Shown here piece after piece: positions 35,829 through 44,547 of a stretch of DNA of 64,000 bases (the first letter of the stretch is position 1; each line of letters starts with the position of its first letter). The position numbers were made by a program, and so were the translations under genes. Below the pieces are notes generated by a model, which saw only the letters and a program-made list of their open reading frames with translations, did no database searches and was not told the origin of the DNA. The DNA is from Planctomycetota bacterium (GTDB taxonomy: Bacteria > Planctomycetota > Planctomycetia > JALXBF01): the NCBI GenBank assembly GCA_026991575.1, contig JALXBF010000183.1, forward strand, positions 32,653 through 96,652, given 5' to 3'.

Positions 35829-37481
35829 GTGACGATCCGCCGCACGATCCTACGGATGACTCCAGTGGTCGTTCTGCTTGCGGTTACGACCGCCTGGGCG
35901 CGCAGCCCGGATCCGCAGCGGAGGCCGAACATTCTGTGGATCAGCTGCGAGGACATCAGCCCTGACCTGGGATGTTACGGTAGTGACTACGCGATCACGC
36001 CAAACCTGGACCGGCTCGCCGCCGAGGGCGTCCGGTACACAAACGCGTTCACCGTGGCCGGCGTCTGTGCTCCGAGCCGTTCCGGCATCATCACCGGCAT
36101 GTACCCAACTTCGATCGGCACGCACCACATGCGGTGCCGCGGTGTGCCGCCCGAGTATGTGAAGTGCTTCACAGAGTACCTGCGGGCGGCCGGCTACTAC
36201 TGCGTGAACAACGTCAAGACCGACTACAACTTTCCCACCCCCAGAACCGCCTGGGATGAATCCAGCCGCCGGGCTCACTGGCGGAACTGTCCCCCCAATA
36301 TGCCTTTCTTCTGCGTGATCAATTTCACGATCACGCACGAATCACAGATCCGGCTCCCGGACCGACAATTCTGGCAGCGCACCGCTGCGCTGCAGCCGAG
36401 CGAACGGCATGATCCGTTGCGGGCCGTACTACCGCCCTACTATCCGGACACTCCCCGGGTGCGACAGGACTGGGCCCGCTATCACGATCTGATCACGGCG
36501 CTGGACAAGGAAGTGGGCCGTGTTCTGCGGGAGCTGGAGGAGGATGGGCTGGCGGACGAGACGGTCGTCTTCTTCTGGAGCGATCACGGTCGCGGGTTGC
36601 CGCGGGCGAAGCGATGGATCTACGACTCAGGTATCCGCGTCCCGTTGATCGTGCGTTGGCCGGGCAAGATCAAGCCCGGAACCGTGGACGACCGGCTGAT
36701 CTCGCTCATCGATCTCGGTCCCACCGTCCTTTCCATCGCGGGTGTCCCGATTCCGGAGCACATGCAGGGCAAGCCGTTCCTGGGACCGGCTGCGGCTGCC
36801 CCCCGTCAATATGTCTTTGCAGCCCGCGACCGGATGGACGAGTCATACGACATCATCCGGGCGGTGCGCGATCGGCGGTTCAAGTACATCCGCAACTACG
36901 AGCCGTATCGCCCCTACGCTCAGCGCATCGCCTACATGGAACTGATGCCGACCATGCAGGAGATGCGCCGCCTCTGGGCCGCCGGTAAGCTCAGCGGGGC
37001 CCGCGCCCTGTACTTCCGCCCGACCAAGCCGCTCGAAGAGCTCTACGACACCTGGACCGACCCGCACGAAGTGCACAACCTAGCCGACGATCCCGCCTAC
37101 CGCGATGTCCTCCAACGTCTTCGCCGCGTGCACGAGAACTGGGTGAGAGAAACCGGCGACCTGGGACTAATTCCCGAGGGCCAACTCTGGGAACGGCTCA
37201 AGCCGCGCGGTCAGGCGCCGAGAACCGCAACGCCAACCGCGGACCCCCCTGGTGGCAACTTCGAAGGACGCGTGCACGTGCGACTCGCATGCCCGACGCC
37301 GGGCGCTTCGATTGCCTATACCACCGAGCGCGGACCGGCGCACCGGGTGCACTGGAAACTGTACACCGGTCCGATCGTGCTGACAGATGACGCCGTATTG
37401 CGCGTGCGGGCAATCCGCTACGGCTACGATGAGAGCGAAGAGGCACGATTCGACTTCCGTGTTCGCGCCCCCGGCCGGTGA
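35829..37481 (+). CDS. Secreted Cys-type sulfatase (heparan N-sulfatase-like) with chitobiase-type C-terminal domain
   Basis: 550 residues with a signal peptide (VVVLLAVTTAWA). The alkaline phosphatase-like fold shows PNILWISCEDISPDLGCYG for metal binding, and VCAPSRSG, where the Cys of CxPSR is converted to formylglycine by a separate enzyme. FFWSDHGRG supplies further metal ligands. The order and the CEDISPD start are typical of N-sulfoglucosamine sulfohydrolase-like enzymes. The last 75 residues (VHVRLACPTPGASIAYTTERG to VRAIRYGYDESEEA) look like a CHB_HEX C-terminal beta domain. Would desulfate polysaccharides outside the cytoplasm. Its TGA overlaps a GTG of the next ORF. Confidence 0.93.
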   Translation: MTIRRTILRMTPVVVLLAVTTAWARSPDPQRRPNILWISCEDISPDLGCYGSDYAITPNLDRLAAEGVRYTNAFTVAGVCAPSRSGIITGMYPTSIGTHHMRCRGVPPEYVKCFTEYLRAAGYYCVNNVKTDYNFPTPRTAWDESSRRAHWRNCPPNMPFFCVINFTITHESQIRLPDRQFWQRTAALQPSERHDPLRAVLPPYYPDTPRVRQDWARYHDLITALDKEVGRVLRELEEDGLADETVVFFWSDHGRGLPRAKRWIYDSGIRVPLIVRWPGKIKPGTVDDRLISLIDLGPTVLSIAGVPIPEHMQGKPFLGPAAAAPRQYVFAARDRMDESYDIIRAVRDRRFKYIRNYEPYRPYAQRIAYMELMPTMQEMRRLWAAGKLSGARALYFRPTKPLEELYDTWTDPHEVHNLADDPAYRDVLQRLRRVHENWVRETGDLGLIPEGQLWERLKPRGQAPRTATPTADPPGGNFEGRVHVRLACPTPGASIAYTTERGPAHRVHWKLYTGPIVLTDDAVLRVRAIRYGYDESEEARFDFRVRAPGR

Positions 37482-37543
37482 CCGCCGGCCCCCCCGCGAA
37501 CGCGGCTACACGCAAGCGGGCGGCAGAGCCGAGGCTGCAGAGA

Positions 37544-38698
37544 ATGGATCAGGCCGTTCTTCAGCTCGTGAAAGCGATCCATGACCGCCCGTTTCACGCC
37601 GCGGTCGTCCTGACCGGTGGTGCTGCCCAGTTTGCTGCCTGGCTGTTCTCGGTACCCGGCGCGTCACGCACCATCCTGGAAGTGTCGATCCCGTACAGTG
37701 CCCGCTCTCTCGCCGAGTACCTTGGAACTAGGCCGCAGCACTATTGCAGCGAAGAAACGGCCGGCCGCATGGCTCGGCGGGCCAGACAGCGGGCGCTCTG
37801 GCTTGCCGACGGCTCGCGCGAGCTGGTGCTCGGCATTGCGGCAACCGCTGCGCTGGTTACGGATCGGCCGAAAAAGGGCGAGCACCGCTGCCATGCGGCC
37901 GTCTGGGATGGCACAACGCTACGCGCCGCGAACCTGTTCCTCGCCAAAGGCAGCCGGGACCGGTTGGCGGAAGATGCACTGGCGGCACGGGTAGTACTAA
38001 ACGTGGTGGCCGAGACCCTGGGCTTGGACGAGCTTCCCTTGGACCTGACGCCCCAGGACCGTCTGCAGCGGCACGTTGCTGCGGTTCCGGGGCCGCTCTG
38101 GCGCCTGCTCCATGGCGACGTCCGCCGGGTCACGCAGCTACCGGGTGGGATGCTGTGCGAGGGGGCGGAGCTTCCGGCTGCGGTCCTGCCCGGTTCGTTC
38201 GACCCGCTGCATGAGGGCCACCGCAGACTGGCCGCTGTGGCAGAACGCCACCTCGGCACCAGGGTTCATTTCGAGCTATCGGTCACTAACGTGGACAAGC
38301 CACGGTTGAGCGAAGGGGAGGTACGTCGGCGGGCTCGTCAGTTCGAATGGTACCGCCCGCTGGAGCTCACCGACGCGCCGCTGTTTGTCCAGAAAGCCGA
38401 GCTGTTCCCGCAGGCTGTGTTCGTGGTCGGAGCCGACACGGCCGATCGCATCCTTGCTCCACGCTATTATCGCGACGGGCAGACCGGGATGCTGGCCGCT
38501 CTGGAGCGAATCCGCGCGGCCGGCTGCCGCTTTCTGGTGGCTGCGCGGCGGTTTCCAGATGGCAAGCTGGTTCAGCTGGCCGATCTGCCTGTGCCCGACG
38601 AGTACCGAACGCTGTTCGAAGCGATTCCGCTGGATCACTTCCTCTTTGACATCTCCTCCACTGCCTTACGGCAAGCCGGCCGCCCCGCTGTCCCGTAG
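37544..38698 (+). CDS. Fusion of CinA/PncC-like domain with NMNAT-type nucleotidyltransferase
   Basis: 384 residues. N-terminal 10-170 reads like the CinA C-terminal domain (NMN deamidase, PncC): LTGGAAQFAAWLFSVPGASRTILEVSIPYSARSLAEYLG, though the usual SCTGG is VLTGG and the GPGGG loop is replaced by TAALVTDRPKKGEH. C-terminal 180-384 is a HIGH-type nucleotidyltransferase with LPGSFDPLHEGHRR and the late ISSTALR motif, the two signatures of NMN/NaMN adenylyltransferases. If both work, one polypeptide could deamidate NMN and adenylylate the product, consecutive steps to NAD. ATG 37544 is used; GTG 37478 overlapping the sulfatase stop is the alternative. Confidence 0.75.
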   Translation: MDQAVLQLVKAIHDRPFHAAVVLTGGAAQFAAWLFSVPGASRTILEVSIPYSARSLAEYLGTRPQHYCSEETAGRMARRARQRALWLADGSRELVLGIAATAALVTDRPKKGEHRCHAAVWDGTTLRAANLFLAKGSRDRLAEDALAARVVLNVVAETLGLDELPLDLTPQDRLQRHVAAVPGPLWRLLHGDVRRVTQLPGGMLCEGAELPAAVLPGSFDPLHEGHRRLAAVAERHLGTRVHFELSVTNVDKPRLSEGEVRRRARQFEWYRPLELTDAPLFVQKAELFPQAVFVVGADTADRILAPRYYRDGQTGMLAALERIRAAGCRFLVAARRFPDGKLVQLADLPVPDEYRTLFEAIPLDHFLFDISSTALRQAGRPAVP

Positions 38699-38769
38699 GG
38701 GGAACGGGCCGGTAGAATGCGCCGATCGGACTTAGCCTCGCTCGGGACCGTACCGTGGGAGGACAGAAA

Positions 38770-39765
38770 ATGCGAGTACTGTGGCGTCTCACACCGGTTC
38801 TGCTGTTCCTTTCGCTGGTCGTGTCCGCCATGACCGTCGCCTGGGCCGATGACGGAAAGCCATGTTCTTGCCGGGCGCAGGCGAGGGCCAAGTGTGCCAG
38901 TGCCTGCCGCAATCCGCAGAAGTGCTGCTGCAAGGCGGACGCGCGCTCGGAACAGCAGGCTGGAGGCGGTGCTTTGCTGATTGGGCCTGAGGAGCTGAAG
39001 AAGCTAGTGGCTGAGAAGGCGGACCGCGTTCGCATCCTAGATGCTCGGCCCACCAATGCGTACGTTCGCGGACATGTGCCGGGGGCGGTGCCGGTCGACG
39101 TTGCCCAGTGGGTGAGCCAGGCGCGCAAGCCCGGTGGACTGGAGGACAAGAAGGCGTGGGCGGAGCTGGTCGGTGAGTTGGGCATCAACCGTGACACCAT
39201 CGTGGTCGTCTACGGGACGCCGCTACCGTACGCCGCGCGCATCTGGTGGCTACTGAAGTACGTAGGGGTCAAGGACGTCCGGCTGCTGGACGGTGGCATC
39301 GATGCGTGGCGCTCTGCCGGCTTGCCACTCAGCGAGGACATTCCGGACGTGCCGCCGGCGGACTTCGAGCCGCAGTTCTGCAAAGCGATTCTGGCCACGG
39401 CCCGTGAAGTGCTCCACGCCGTGCGTGCCAAAGATGCCGTGATTCTGGACGTACGCAGCGAGGGTGAGTACACGGGGCGCATCGTGCGAGGCAAACGCGG
39501 AGGCCACATCCCCGGCGCGATTAACCTCGACTGGACGAATTTTGTCGATGACCAGGGCCGGATCAAGCCAGCCGAAGAACTGCGGCGGTTATTCCACCAG
39601 GCGGGTGTCCCGCTGGACAAGCCGATCATTACGTACTGCCAGTCCGGGGCACGTGCGTCGGTCGGGTTCATTGCCGCCCAGCGTGCCGGAGCTAAGACGG
39701 TGAAGAACTACTTCGGAAGCTGGGCTGAGTGGAGTGCCCGAGAGGAGCTGCCAGTGGAGAAGTAG
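38770..39765 (+). CDS. Exported double-rhodanese sulfurtransferase with Cys-rich N-terminal segment
   Basis: 331 residues from ATG 38770 (GGGAGGACAGAAA upstream). Signal peptide (VLLFLSLVVSAMTVAWA), then an odd 30-residue Cys-rich stretch CSCRAQARAKCASACR...KCCCKAD. Two rhodanese domains follow: the first (LDARPTNAYVRGHVPGAVPVD) lacks the active Cys (VVVYGTPLPYA), the second has it in ITYCQSGARAS. This is the thiosulfate/3-mercaptopyruvate sulfurtransferase layout, moving sulfane sulfur to an acceptor. Export and the Cys cluster hint at a periplasmic metal or sulfur function, inferred. Confidence 0.88.
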   Translation: MRVLWRLTPVLLFLSLVVSAMTVAWADDGKPCSCRAQARAKCASACRNPQKCCCKADARSEQQAGGGALLIGPEELKKLVAEKADRVRILDARPTNAYVRGHVPGAVPVDVAQWVSQARKPGGLEDKKAWAELVGELGINRDTIVVVYGTPLPYAARIWWLLKYVGVKDVRLLDGGIDAWRSAGLPLSEDIPDVPPADFEPQFCKAILATAREVLHAVRAKDAVILDVRSEGEYTGRIVRGKRGGHIPGAINLDWTNFVDDQGRIKPAEELRRLFHQAGVPLDKPIITYCQSGARASVGFIAAQRAGAKTVKNYFGSWAEWSAREELPVEK

Positions 39766-40020
39766 TCCAGCAGCGCACCCCCTCTGAGAGGCTGAAAAAC
39801 TCGGCTTCCGCCCGGTGGGCCAATGCCGCCCCGCGCGCCGAGGGTCCTAGCCCGACTCTGGCTGGCGAACGTGCTGAGTGCCTGTGGGGGGTTCACAGCG
39901 GCCGGCCGACCGGTTGGTCGGCTGGCCGCGGCTGCTGCGCTCCCTGGCAAGGAAGTGCGCCAGACCTGTGCCGACGCACCTGGGAGCTAGTCGGGCCACG
40001 CTGCCAGAGAGTTGCACCGA

Positions 40021-40644
40021 ATGGCGGAAAAGTTCCATCGGAGATTGGTTCTGGCGAGTAACTCGCCCCGCCGTCGTCAGCTGCTTGCGCAGGCGGGTTA
40101 CCTTTACGAGGCGACCGTGCCTCGGATAGAAGAACCCGAGCCGGCGGGGATGGATGCAGAAGCTTATTCGGTGTACACGAGTTGGCTCAAAGCGCGAGAC
40201 GTCGCCTGCCGGTACGAGGAACAGGCCGTCGTGCTGGCCGCCGACACCGTCGTGGCCGTGGACGGTGAGATCGTGGGCAAGCCGGCTGACCGAGAGGATG
40301 CTCGGCGGATTTTGCTGCGGCTGTCCGGCCGCCGGCATCAGGTGTACACGGGCGTCTGCCTCTGGCTTCGTCCGGAAGATGTGTGGCTCGGTGCTGTAGC
40401 ATGCTCTGAGCTGACGATGCGCGAATGGAAGCCGGACGCGCTGGAAGCGTACTTGGACAGCGGCCAGTGGCAGGGCAAGGCAGGCGCGTACGGCATCCAG
40501 GATGAAGATAGCAACGTCATCCTGCATTCCGGCAGCTTTACCAACGTGGTCGGCCTGCCGATGGAACTCGTTGAGCGGCTGCTAGCCCAGTGCGGCATCG
40601 AACCAGAACGAACATCGCGCCATGCCATGCGGACCGAGCCGTAA
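40021..40644 (+). CDS. maf: Maf-like nucleotide pyrophosphatase
   Basis: 207 residues of the Maf/HAM1-like family: RRLVLASNSPRRRQLLAQAG (phosphate-binding start), the VVLAADTVVAVDGEIVGKP middle signature, SGRRHQVYTGVC and GKAGAYGIQD. These house-cleaning enzymes hydrolyse canonical or modified nucleoside triphosphates (dTTP/UTP or 7-methyl-GTP types), which may keep them out of nucleic acids. ATG 40021 was chosen over the earlier TTG 40012. Its TAA overlaps the ATG of the next gene by one base. Confidence 0.92.
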   Translation: MAEKFHRRLVLASNSPRRRQLLAQAGYLYEATVPRIEEPEPAGMDAEAYSVYTSWLKARDVACRYEEQAVVLAADTVVAVDGEIVGKPADREDARRILLRLSGRRHQVYTGVCLWLRPEDVWLGAVACSELTMREWKPDALEAYLDSGQWQGKAGAYGIQDEDSNVILHSGSFTNVVGLPMELVERLLAQCGIEPERTSRHAMRTEP

Positions 40645-41696
40645 TGACCTGTGCATCGTCTGCTTCCGCTTCGCCACGTTTGCTGCTAGGGCTTGGCCTG
40701 TTGGCCGTGGCCTTGGTGATCGGTCTCGGTGCGGTCCTGTGGCAGCGGCACGAGGGGCGCTCCGAACGGAGCCAGCTTCTGACGCCGAGTCCGGAACCGA
40801 CCGGGATCCAACAGACGATGCAGCCGGTCCCGGTTGACGGTGCCCGTGCCTACACCTATCTCCGCCAGCAGACGCGTCTTGGTCCCAGGCCGACCGGGAC
40901 GGCGGCGATCGAGCGGTTGCGCATCCTGCTGGAGCGGCACTTCAGGGCTCAGGGGCTTGATGTGCAACGGCAGCGGTTCCTGGTGCGACACCCCGTGCAG
41001 GGCCGTCCTGTGCAAGCCGCCAATATCGTGGCTCGCTACCGCCCCCAGGCCCGACGGCGAATCCTGTTGGGGGCTCACTATGATACCCGCCCGCTGGCAG
41101 ACGAAGACCCCCGGCCGCGACCCTACCTCGGTGCCAACGACGGTGCCTCGGGAGTGGCGCTGCTGATGGAACTGGCCCATCATTTGGGTAAGCTCCAAGG
41201 AGAGGTCGGCGTGGATCTTGTTTGCTTCGACGCCGAGGAGTTGGTCTATGGGCCTTCAGCTGGCACTCAGCGTGGCGAGTACTGCTTGGGCTCAAAGCAT
41301 TTCGCGCGGTTGTTCCGGGCCGGTCGTCGCGACAGACCTTACTACGAGGCTGCTGTCATTTTGGATATGGTTGGTGGCAAGGATGCGGCCTTTTACCCGG
41401 AACGCTATTCGGTGGAACGGGCGGGCTGGCTGGTGGAAGAGATCTGGCGCGTCGCTGAGGGGCTCGGTGTCGAGCATTTCCGGCGACCGGCGTTTGGCCG
41501 CCGGTGGCGGTACGAGGTCTACGATGACCACGTGCCCCTCCAGGAGTCGGGGATTCCGGCTATCGACATCATCGACTTCGACTACGAGCACTGGCACCGC
41601 AATAGCGATCGACCACAGAACTGCTCTCCGAAAACGCTGCAGGCTGTAGGAACCGTTGTGCTGACCTGGCTGACGCAGCGGTCAGCTAGCCGGTGA
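40644..41696 (+). CDS. M28-family peptidase, glutaminyl-peptide cyclotransferase-like
   Basis: 350 residues from ATG 40644 (TAATG overlap with maf); the track start at 40590 lies inside maf. An N-terminal membrane anchor or signal (LLLGLGLLAVALVIGLGAVLW) is followed by the zinc-dependent alpha/beta fold: ILLGAHYDTRP, GANDGASGVALLMELA, CFDAEELVYG, ILDMVGGKD and WHRNSDRPQNC with the last His. This order matches bacterial glutaminyl cyclase/M28E proteins, which form N-terminal pyroglutamate on exported proteins or act as aminopeptidases. Which of the two cannot be settled by sequence alone. Confidence 0.87.
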   Translation: MTCASSASASPRLLLGLGLLAVALVIGLGAVLWQRHEGRSERSQLLTPSPEPTGIQQTMQPVPVDGARAYTYLRQQTRLGPRPTGTAAIERLRILLERHFRAQGLDVQRQRFLVRHPVQGRPVQAANIVARYRPQARRRILLGAHYDTRPLADEDPRPRPYLGANDGASGVALLMELAHHLGKLQGEVGVDLVCFDAEELVYGPSAGTQRGEYCLGSKHFARLFRAGRRDRPYYEAAVILDMVGGKDAAFYPERYSVERAGWLVEEIWRVAEGLGVEHFRRPAFGRRWRYEVYDDHVPLQESGIPAIDIIDFDYEHWHRNSDRPQNCSPKTLQAVGTVVLTWLTQRSASR

Positions 41697-41720
41697 GGAT
41701 GATGTCTGAGCGAACAGACC

Positions 41721-42200
41721 ATGGCGCCGGAACTGACCGATCAAGAAATCATGGCGTGCGTGCTGCTGGCCACCGTCGCCACGACCATCGGCCTGCTGCT
41801 GCTGGTCTGGGAGCAGGCCAGGTGGCGCCGGTGCCGTCGCGATCCGTCGCTCGATGACTTTGAACGCTCGCATGAGCGCTGGCGCGTGATCCGTCGCACG
41901 GCGATCGCAATGGTCTTGGTGCTCGGCGGTCCGGCGCTTGCTTTCGGCTGGCTGACGATCGACGCGGCTCAGCATCGGCACGCGTTCGTCGGCTTTTGGA
42001 CGGCCACACTGGCGATCCTCTTGACGCTCATCCTGATGGGCGTGCTTGACGCGGTGATCATGCTCCGCTTCGGCCTCAAACAGTCCGCACGGCTCTACGA
42101 ACAGCGCATGCACACGCTAGCGGAGTTCGTACGGCGACGTCAGGAGCAGCTGCGCAAGCGGCCCTGGCCGCCACCGCCAACCAAAGCAGAGCAGAATTGA
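41721..42200 (+). CDS. Hypothetical three-helix membrane protein
   Basis: 159 residues, unrecognised. Three hydrophobic segments: IMACVLLATVATTIGLLLLVW, RTAIAMVLVLGGPALAFGWL, and GFWTATLAILLTLILMGVLDAVIML. A charged loop and a basic C-terminal coil (ARLYEQRMHTLAEFVRRRQEQLRKR) follow, ending in PWPPPPTKAEQN. It begins 24 bases after the M28 gene and is probably cotranscribed with it. Coding is supported by frame, coherent membrane topology and codon use. Function unknown. Confidence 0.75.
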   Translation: MAPELTDQEIMACVLLATVATTIGLLLLVWEQARWRRCRRDPSLDDFERSHERWRVIRRTAIAMVLVLGGPALAFGWLTIDAAQHRHAFVGFWTATLAILLTLILMGVLDAVIMLRFGLKQSARLYEQRMHTLAEFVRRRQEQLRKRPWPPPPTKAEQN

Positions 42201-42394
42201 GCAAGCGTGTCTGAACGGGTCGCTCGGGGTGGCTGGGCGGATCGGCCGGCGCAGCCGGTCGCCGTGGTGCCAACGTGGCACGTGCCGGCTGCCACCAGGG
42301 CTTGCGCGTGCACAGGACACCGAACAGCAGGGGCACTGGGAGCTACTAGCATCCTGACGCGAACCAAGCGGGATCGTGTTGAGAGAACGCGACG

Positions 42395-42688
42395 ATGTTC
42401 TACCTAAATGTCAGACTCACGGTGCGCAACGAGGCCGACGTGCCTGCGGTGAAAGCCGCGTTGGAACGAATGGTGCCCATGGTCCGCCAGGAACCGGGCT
42501 GCAAGCGATTCGAAGTGTACCACTCGCAGGATAACCCAACACTGTTCTTCCTGGTTGAGCACTGGGAGACGCGTGAACATTGGGTGGCACACCGCCAGCT
42601 GGAGGCGATCCAGACGATCTATTTGCCTGAGGTGTTGAGTCGGGCGGACCGAGAGGGGCACGCTTGCGAGGTGGTGGGGGGGCTCTAG
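42395..42688 (+). CDS. Antibiotic biosynthesis monooxygenase (ABM)-domain protein
   Basis: 97 residues, a single dimeric alpha+beta barrel of the ABM/YgiN type: FYLNVRLTVRNEADVPAVKAALERMVPMVRQEPGCKRFEVYHSQDNPTLFFLVEHWETREHWVAH. The EPGC..FEVYHS and FxxVEHW elements are diagnostic. Such proteins oxidise quinols or other small aromatics, or act in heme and quinone stress; the substrate is unknown here. Stands alone with 194 bases upstream free of genes. Confidence 0.88.
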   Translation: MFYLNVRLTVRNEADVPAVKAALERMVPMVRQEPGCKRFEVYHSQDNPTLFFLVEHWETREHWVAHRQLEAIQTIYLPEVLSRADREGHACEVVGGL

Positions 42689-42752
42689 CTGCAGACGAGG
42701 TGTCAGCCCTCGCGGAACGCCCGGCGGTGCCGGTGTTGCGTACGCCCCCAAA

Positions 42753-42790
42753 CGGAAAAAGACTCGGCCGACAGCAGGGCCAGCCGAGTC
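42753..42790 (-). terminator. Rho-independent terminator of the methyltransferase-ThuA operon
   Basis: Stem GACTCGGC/GCCGAGTC (42783-42790 with 42761-42768) followed on the minus strand by TTTTTCCG, 46 bases after the ThuA-like stop. Confidence 0.8.
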
Positions 42791-42835
42791 CCATGAGTGT
42801 AAAGCGGGGAAGAGATCGGCGGACGGTCCCCGAAG

Positions 42836-43750
42836 CTAGCGGCGCTTGCGGCGCGGTTTGCCCAACTGGTCCGCATGGGGCGTGACCTGATCGATGTTCG
42901 GCGTTACATCCGCGTCGACCTGGCCGGAACACCAGGCAATTGCGCCGGTGAGCAGTTCCTGAAACAGCGGGTTAGTCCAGACGTCGGCGCGATGCCCCAT
43001 GCTGGTGTAGAACACCCGTCCCTTGCCGTGCATGCGCGCCCAGGTGGCCGGGTAGGGCGGCCGTTCGTACATCGGGCCAACCATCCCACGGGTCTCCTGC
43101 ACGAGGATCACGTGCAGGTCGGGGGCAAAGTTCTTCAGAGCGTACCATTCCTCCAGAAGCTGAAAGGACCTACCCAGGCTGCCGCAACCGGGGAATTTCG
43201 GATCGACCACCCGCATGGTCGCCTTCTGCTGACGCCCGTGCACGATGAATTCGCCGCCCAACATGCGGATGTACGGGGTCCGCTTATCGATGGGCTGGTT
43301 TGCGTTGCGTGGGCCAGGGCTGTGGAACGAATCGCTTGCACAGTGCGAACCCATGAACCCGGTGCCGCTTTCCACGGCGCGGAACAGGTTCGCCAGGCCT
43401 CTTCGCGAGATCGGAGGCTGCTTGTCGGTGCCCGGCTGGGTTAGGTCCCCGGTCGTATAGAAGAAGATCACGTCGTACTTGCTGAGATCCCCATCAAAGA
43501 TGCGGCCGTCCTTCGTGGCGGTTACGTCAAAGCCGGATCGTTTGCCCAGCTCCGTGAGCACGCGCTCGGCATGTGCCAGTTGGCCGCCCTGGCGGCGCAC
43601 AACTGCGTGCTCATACCCGCTAGACTTGGTGAAGAACAGCACGTGCGGCTTCTTCCCAGACCGCTCGGCCGTCCAGCCCAGGGGAAACGGCATACTGACC
43701 AGTGTCAAACCACTGGCGGCACACCATCGAAGCCATTCGCGACGATGCAT
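42836..43750 (-). CDS. ThuA-like (trehalose utilisation family) exported protein
   Basis: 304 residues from ATG 43750 (CGGAGGACCGTC upstream). The N-terminus HRREWLRWCAASGLTLVSMPFPLGW resembles a Tat-type signal (RREWL then a hydrophobic run). The ThuA/class I glutamine amidotransferase-like fold shows KPHVLFFTKSSGYEHA, DLSKYDVIFFYTTGDL, GLANLFRAVESGTGFMGSHCASDS and RMHGKGRVFYTSMGH. The usual catalytic triad is not obvious. Planctomycetes have many paralogues, often in sugar-degradation gene sets. It lies 14 bases after a signal-bearing methyltransferase gene in one operon. Confidence 0.87.
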   Translation of the reverse strand: MHRREWLRWCAASGLTLVSMPFPLGWTAERSGKKPHVLFFTKSSGYEHAVVRRQGGQLAHAERVLTELGKRSGFDVTATKDGRIFDGDLSKYDVIFFYTTGDLTQPGTDKQPPISRRGLANLFRAVESGTGFMGSHCASDSFHSPGPRNANQPIDKRTPYIRMLGGEFIVHGRQQKATMRVVDPKFPGCGSLGRSFQLLEEWYALKNFAPDLHVILVQETRGMVGPMYERPPYPATWARMHGKGRVFYTSMGHRADVWTNPLFQELLTGAIAWCSGQVDADVTPNIDQVTPHADQLGKPRRKRR

Positions 43751-43764
43751 GACGGTCCTCCGAA

Positions 43765-44547
43765 TCACTTTGCTTTGTCTTGCTCGCAGATCGGCTCAAA
43801 CACCAGGTAGTACTGGTACGGCAGCAGCTCCACGTTGTCCTCGATGAGTCGATAGCCCGCTTCCTTCATCTCCTTCAGCACCACTTCGCGCGCGAGCTTG
43901 TGCTCGGGCGGAGGTCCAAACTTCTTGTGCTTGAACAGATCGATAATCACCAGCTTCCCGCCCGGCTTGAACACCTTCTTCAGCCGCCGATAGTACTCGA
44001 CCCGGTTCTGGATGTGGTGGTTCGTGTTGCAGAGGAAGACGAAATCGACCGAACAGGGCGGCAACATCGGGCTCCAGGTGGCGGCCAGCACCGTGACGAT
44101 GTTGTCCACCCCCCGCTTCTTGCAGTCCTCCTGAATGTAGCGCAGCATGTTCTCCGCGACGTCACAGGCGTAGACGATGCCTTTTTCGCCGACCACCTTC
44201 GCGAACCTGCGGCTGAAGTAGCCAGAGCCGGCACCGATGTCTGCGATCACCTGGCCGGGCCTCAGCCCCATGTGCTTGATGACCAGTTCGGGCTTCTGCC
44301 ACTCGTGGCGGTTGGGCCGTTCGAACATCTCGGGCCGAAGGCCGCCCCGCCGCCGTTTCCGTTTGCGTTCCGCCTTGCTGCCGGCCTTCTTGCTGGCGTC
44401 CTGCTGCTTGGTCGCTTGCTTCTGCTCCGTCTGTTGGCCAGCCAGAAGTTCTCTGGGCCGACCACTCAGTGACGCCGTCAGGGACAGGCACAAGAAGACA
44501 CCGGTTGCCACTAGCAGCAGCCGCGTGCAAACGGCGACATTCCGCAT
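43765..44547 (-). CDS. SAM-dependent methyltransferase with N-terminal signal peptide
   Basis: 260 residues; ATG follows GGGAGGTTCTGTAG. A signal peptide (RLLLVATGVFLCLSLTASLSG) precedes a linker rich in Gln, Lys and Arg. Then a Rossmann methyltransferase domain: motif I VIADIGAGSGYFSRRFA, CDVAENML, motif II-like FVFLCNTNHHI and PGGKLVIIDLF. Family members are cytoplasmic and need S-adenosylmethionine, so export of such an enzyme is odd. The signal may instead be a membrane anchor facing inward. Similar signal-bearing methyltransferases occur in planctomycetes and other bacteria. Substrate unknown. Confidence 0.87.
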   Translation of the reverse strand: MRNVAVCTRLLLVATGVFLCLSLTASLSGRPRELLAGQQTEQKQATKQQDASKKAGSKAERKRKRRRGGLRPEMFERPNRHEWQKPELVIKHMGLRPGQVIADIGAGSGYFSRRFAKVVGEKGIVYACDVAENMLRYIQEDCKKRGVDNIVTVLAATWSPMLPPCSVDFVFLCNTNHHIQNRVEYYRRLKKVFKPGGKLVIIDLFKHKKFGPPPEHKLAREVVLKEMKEAGYRLIEDNVELLPYQYYLVFEPICEQDKAK

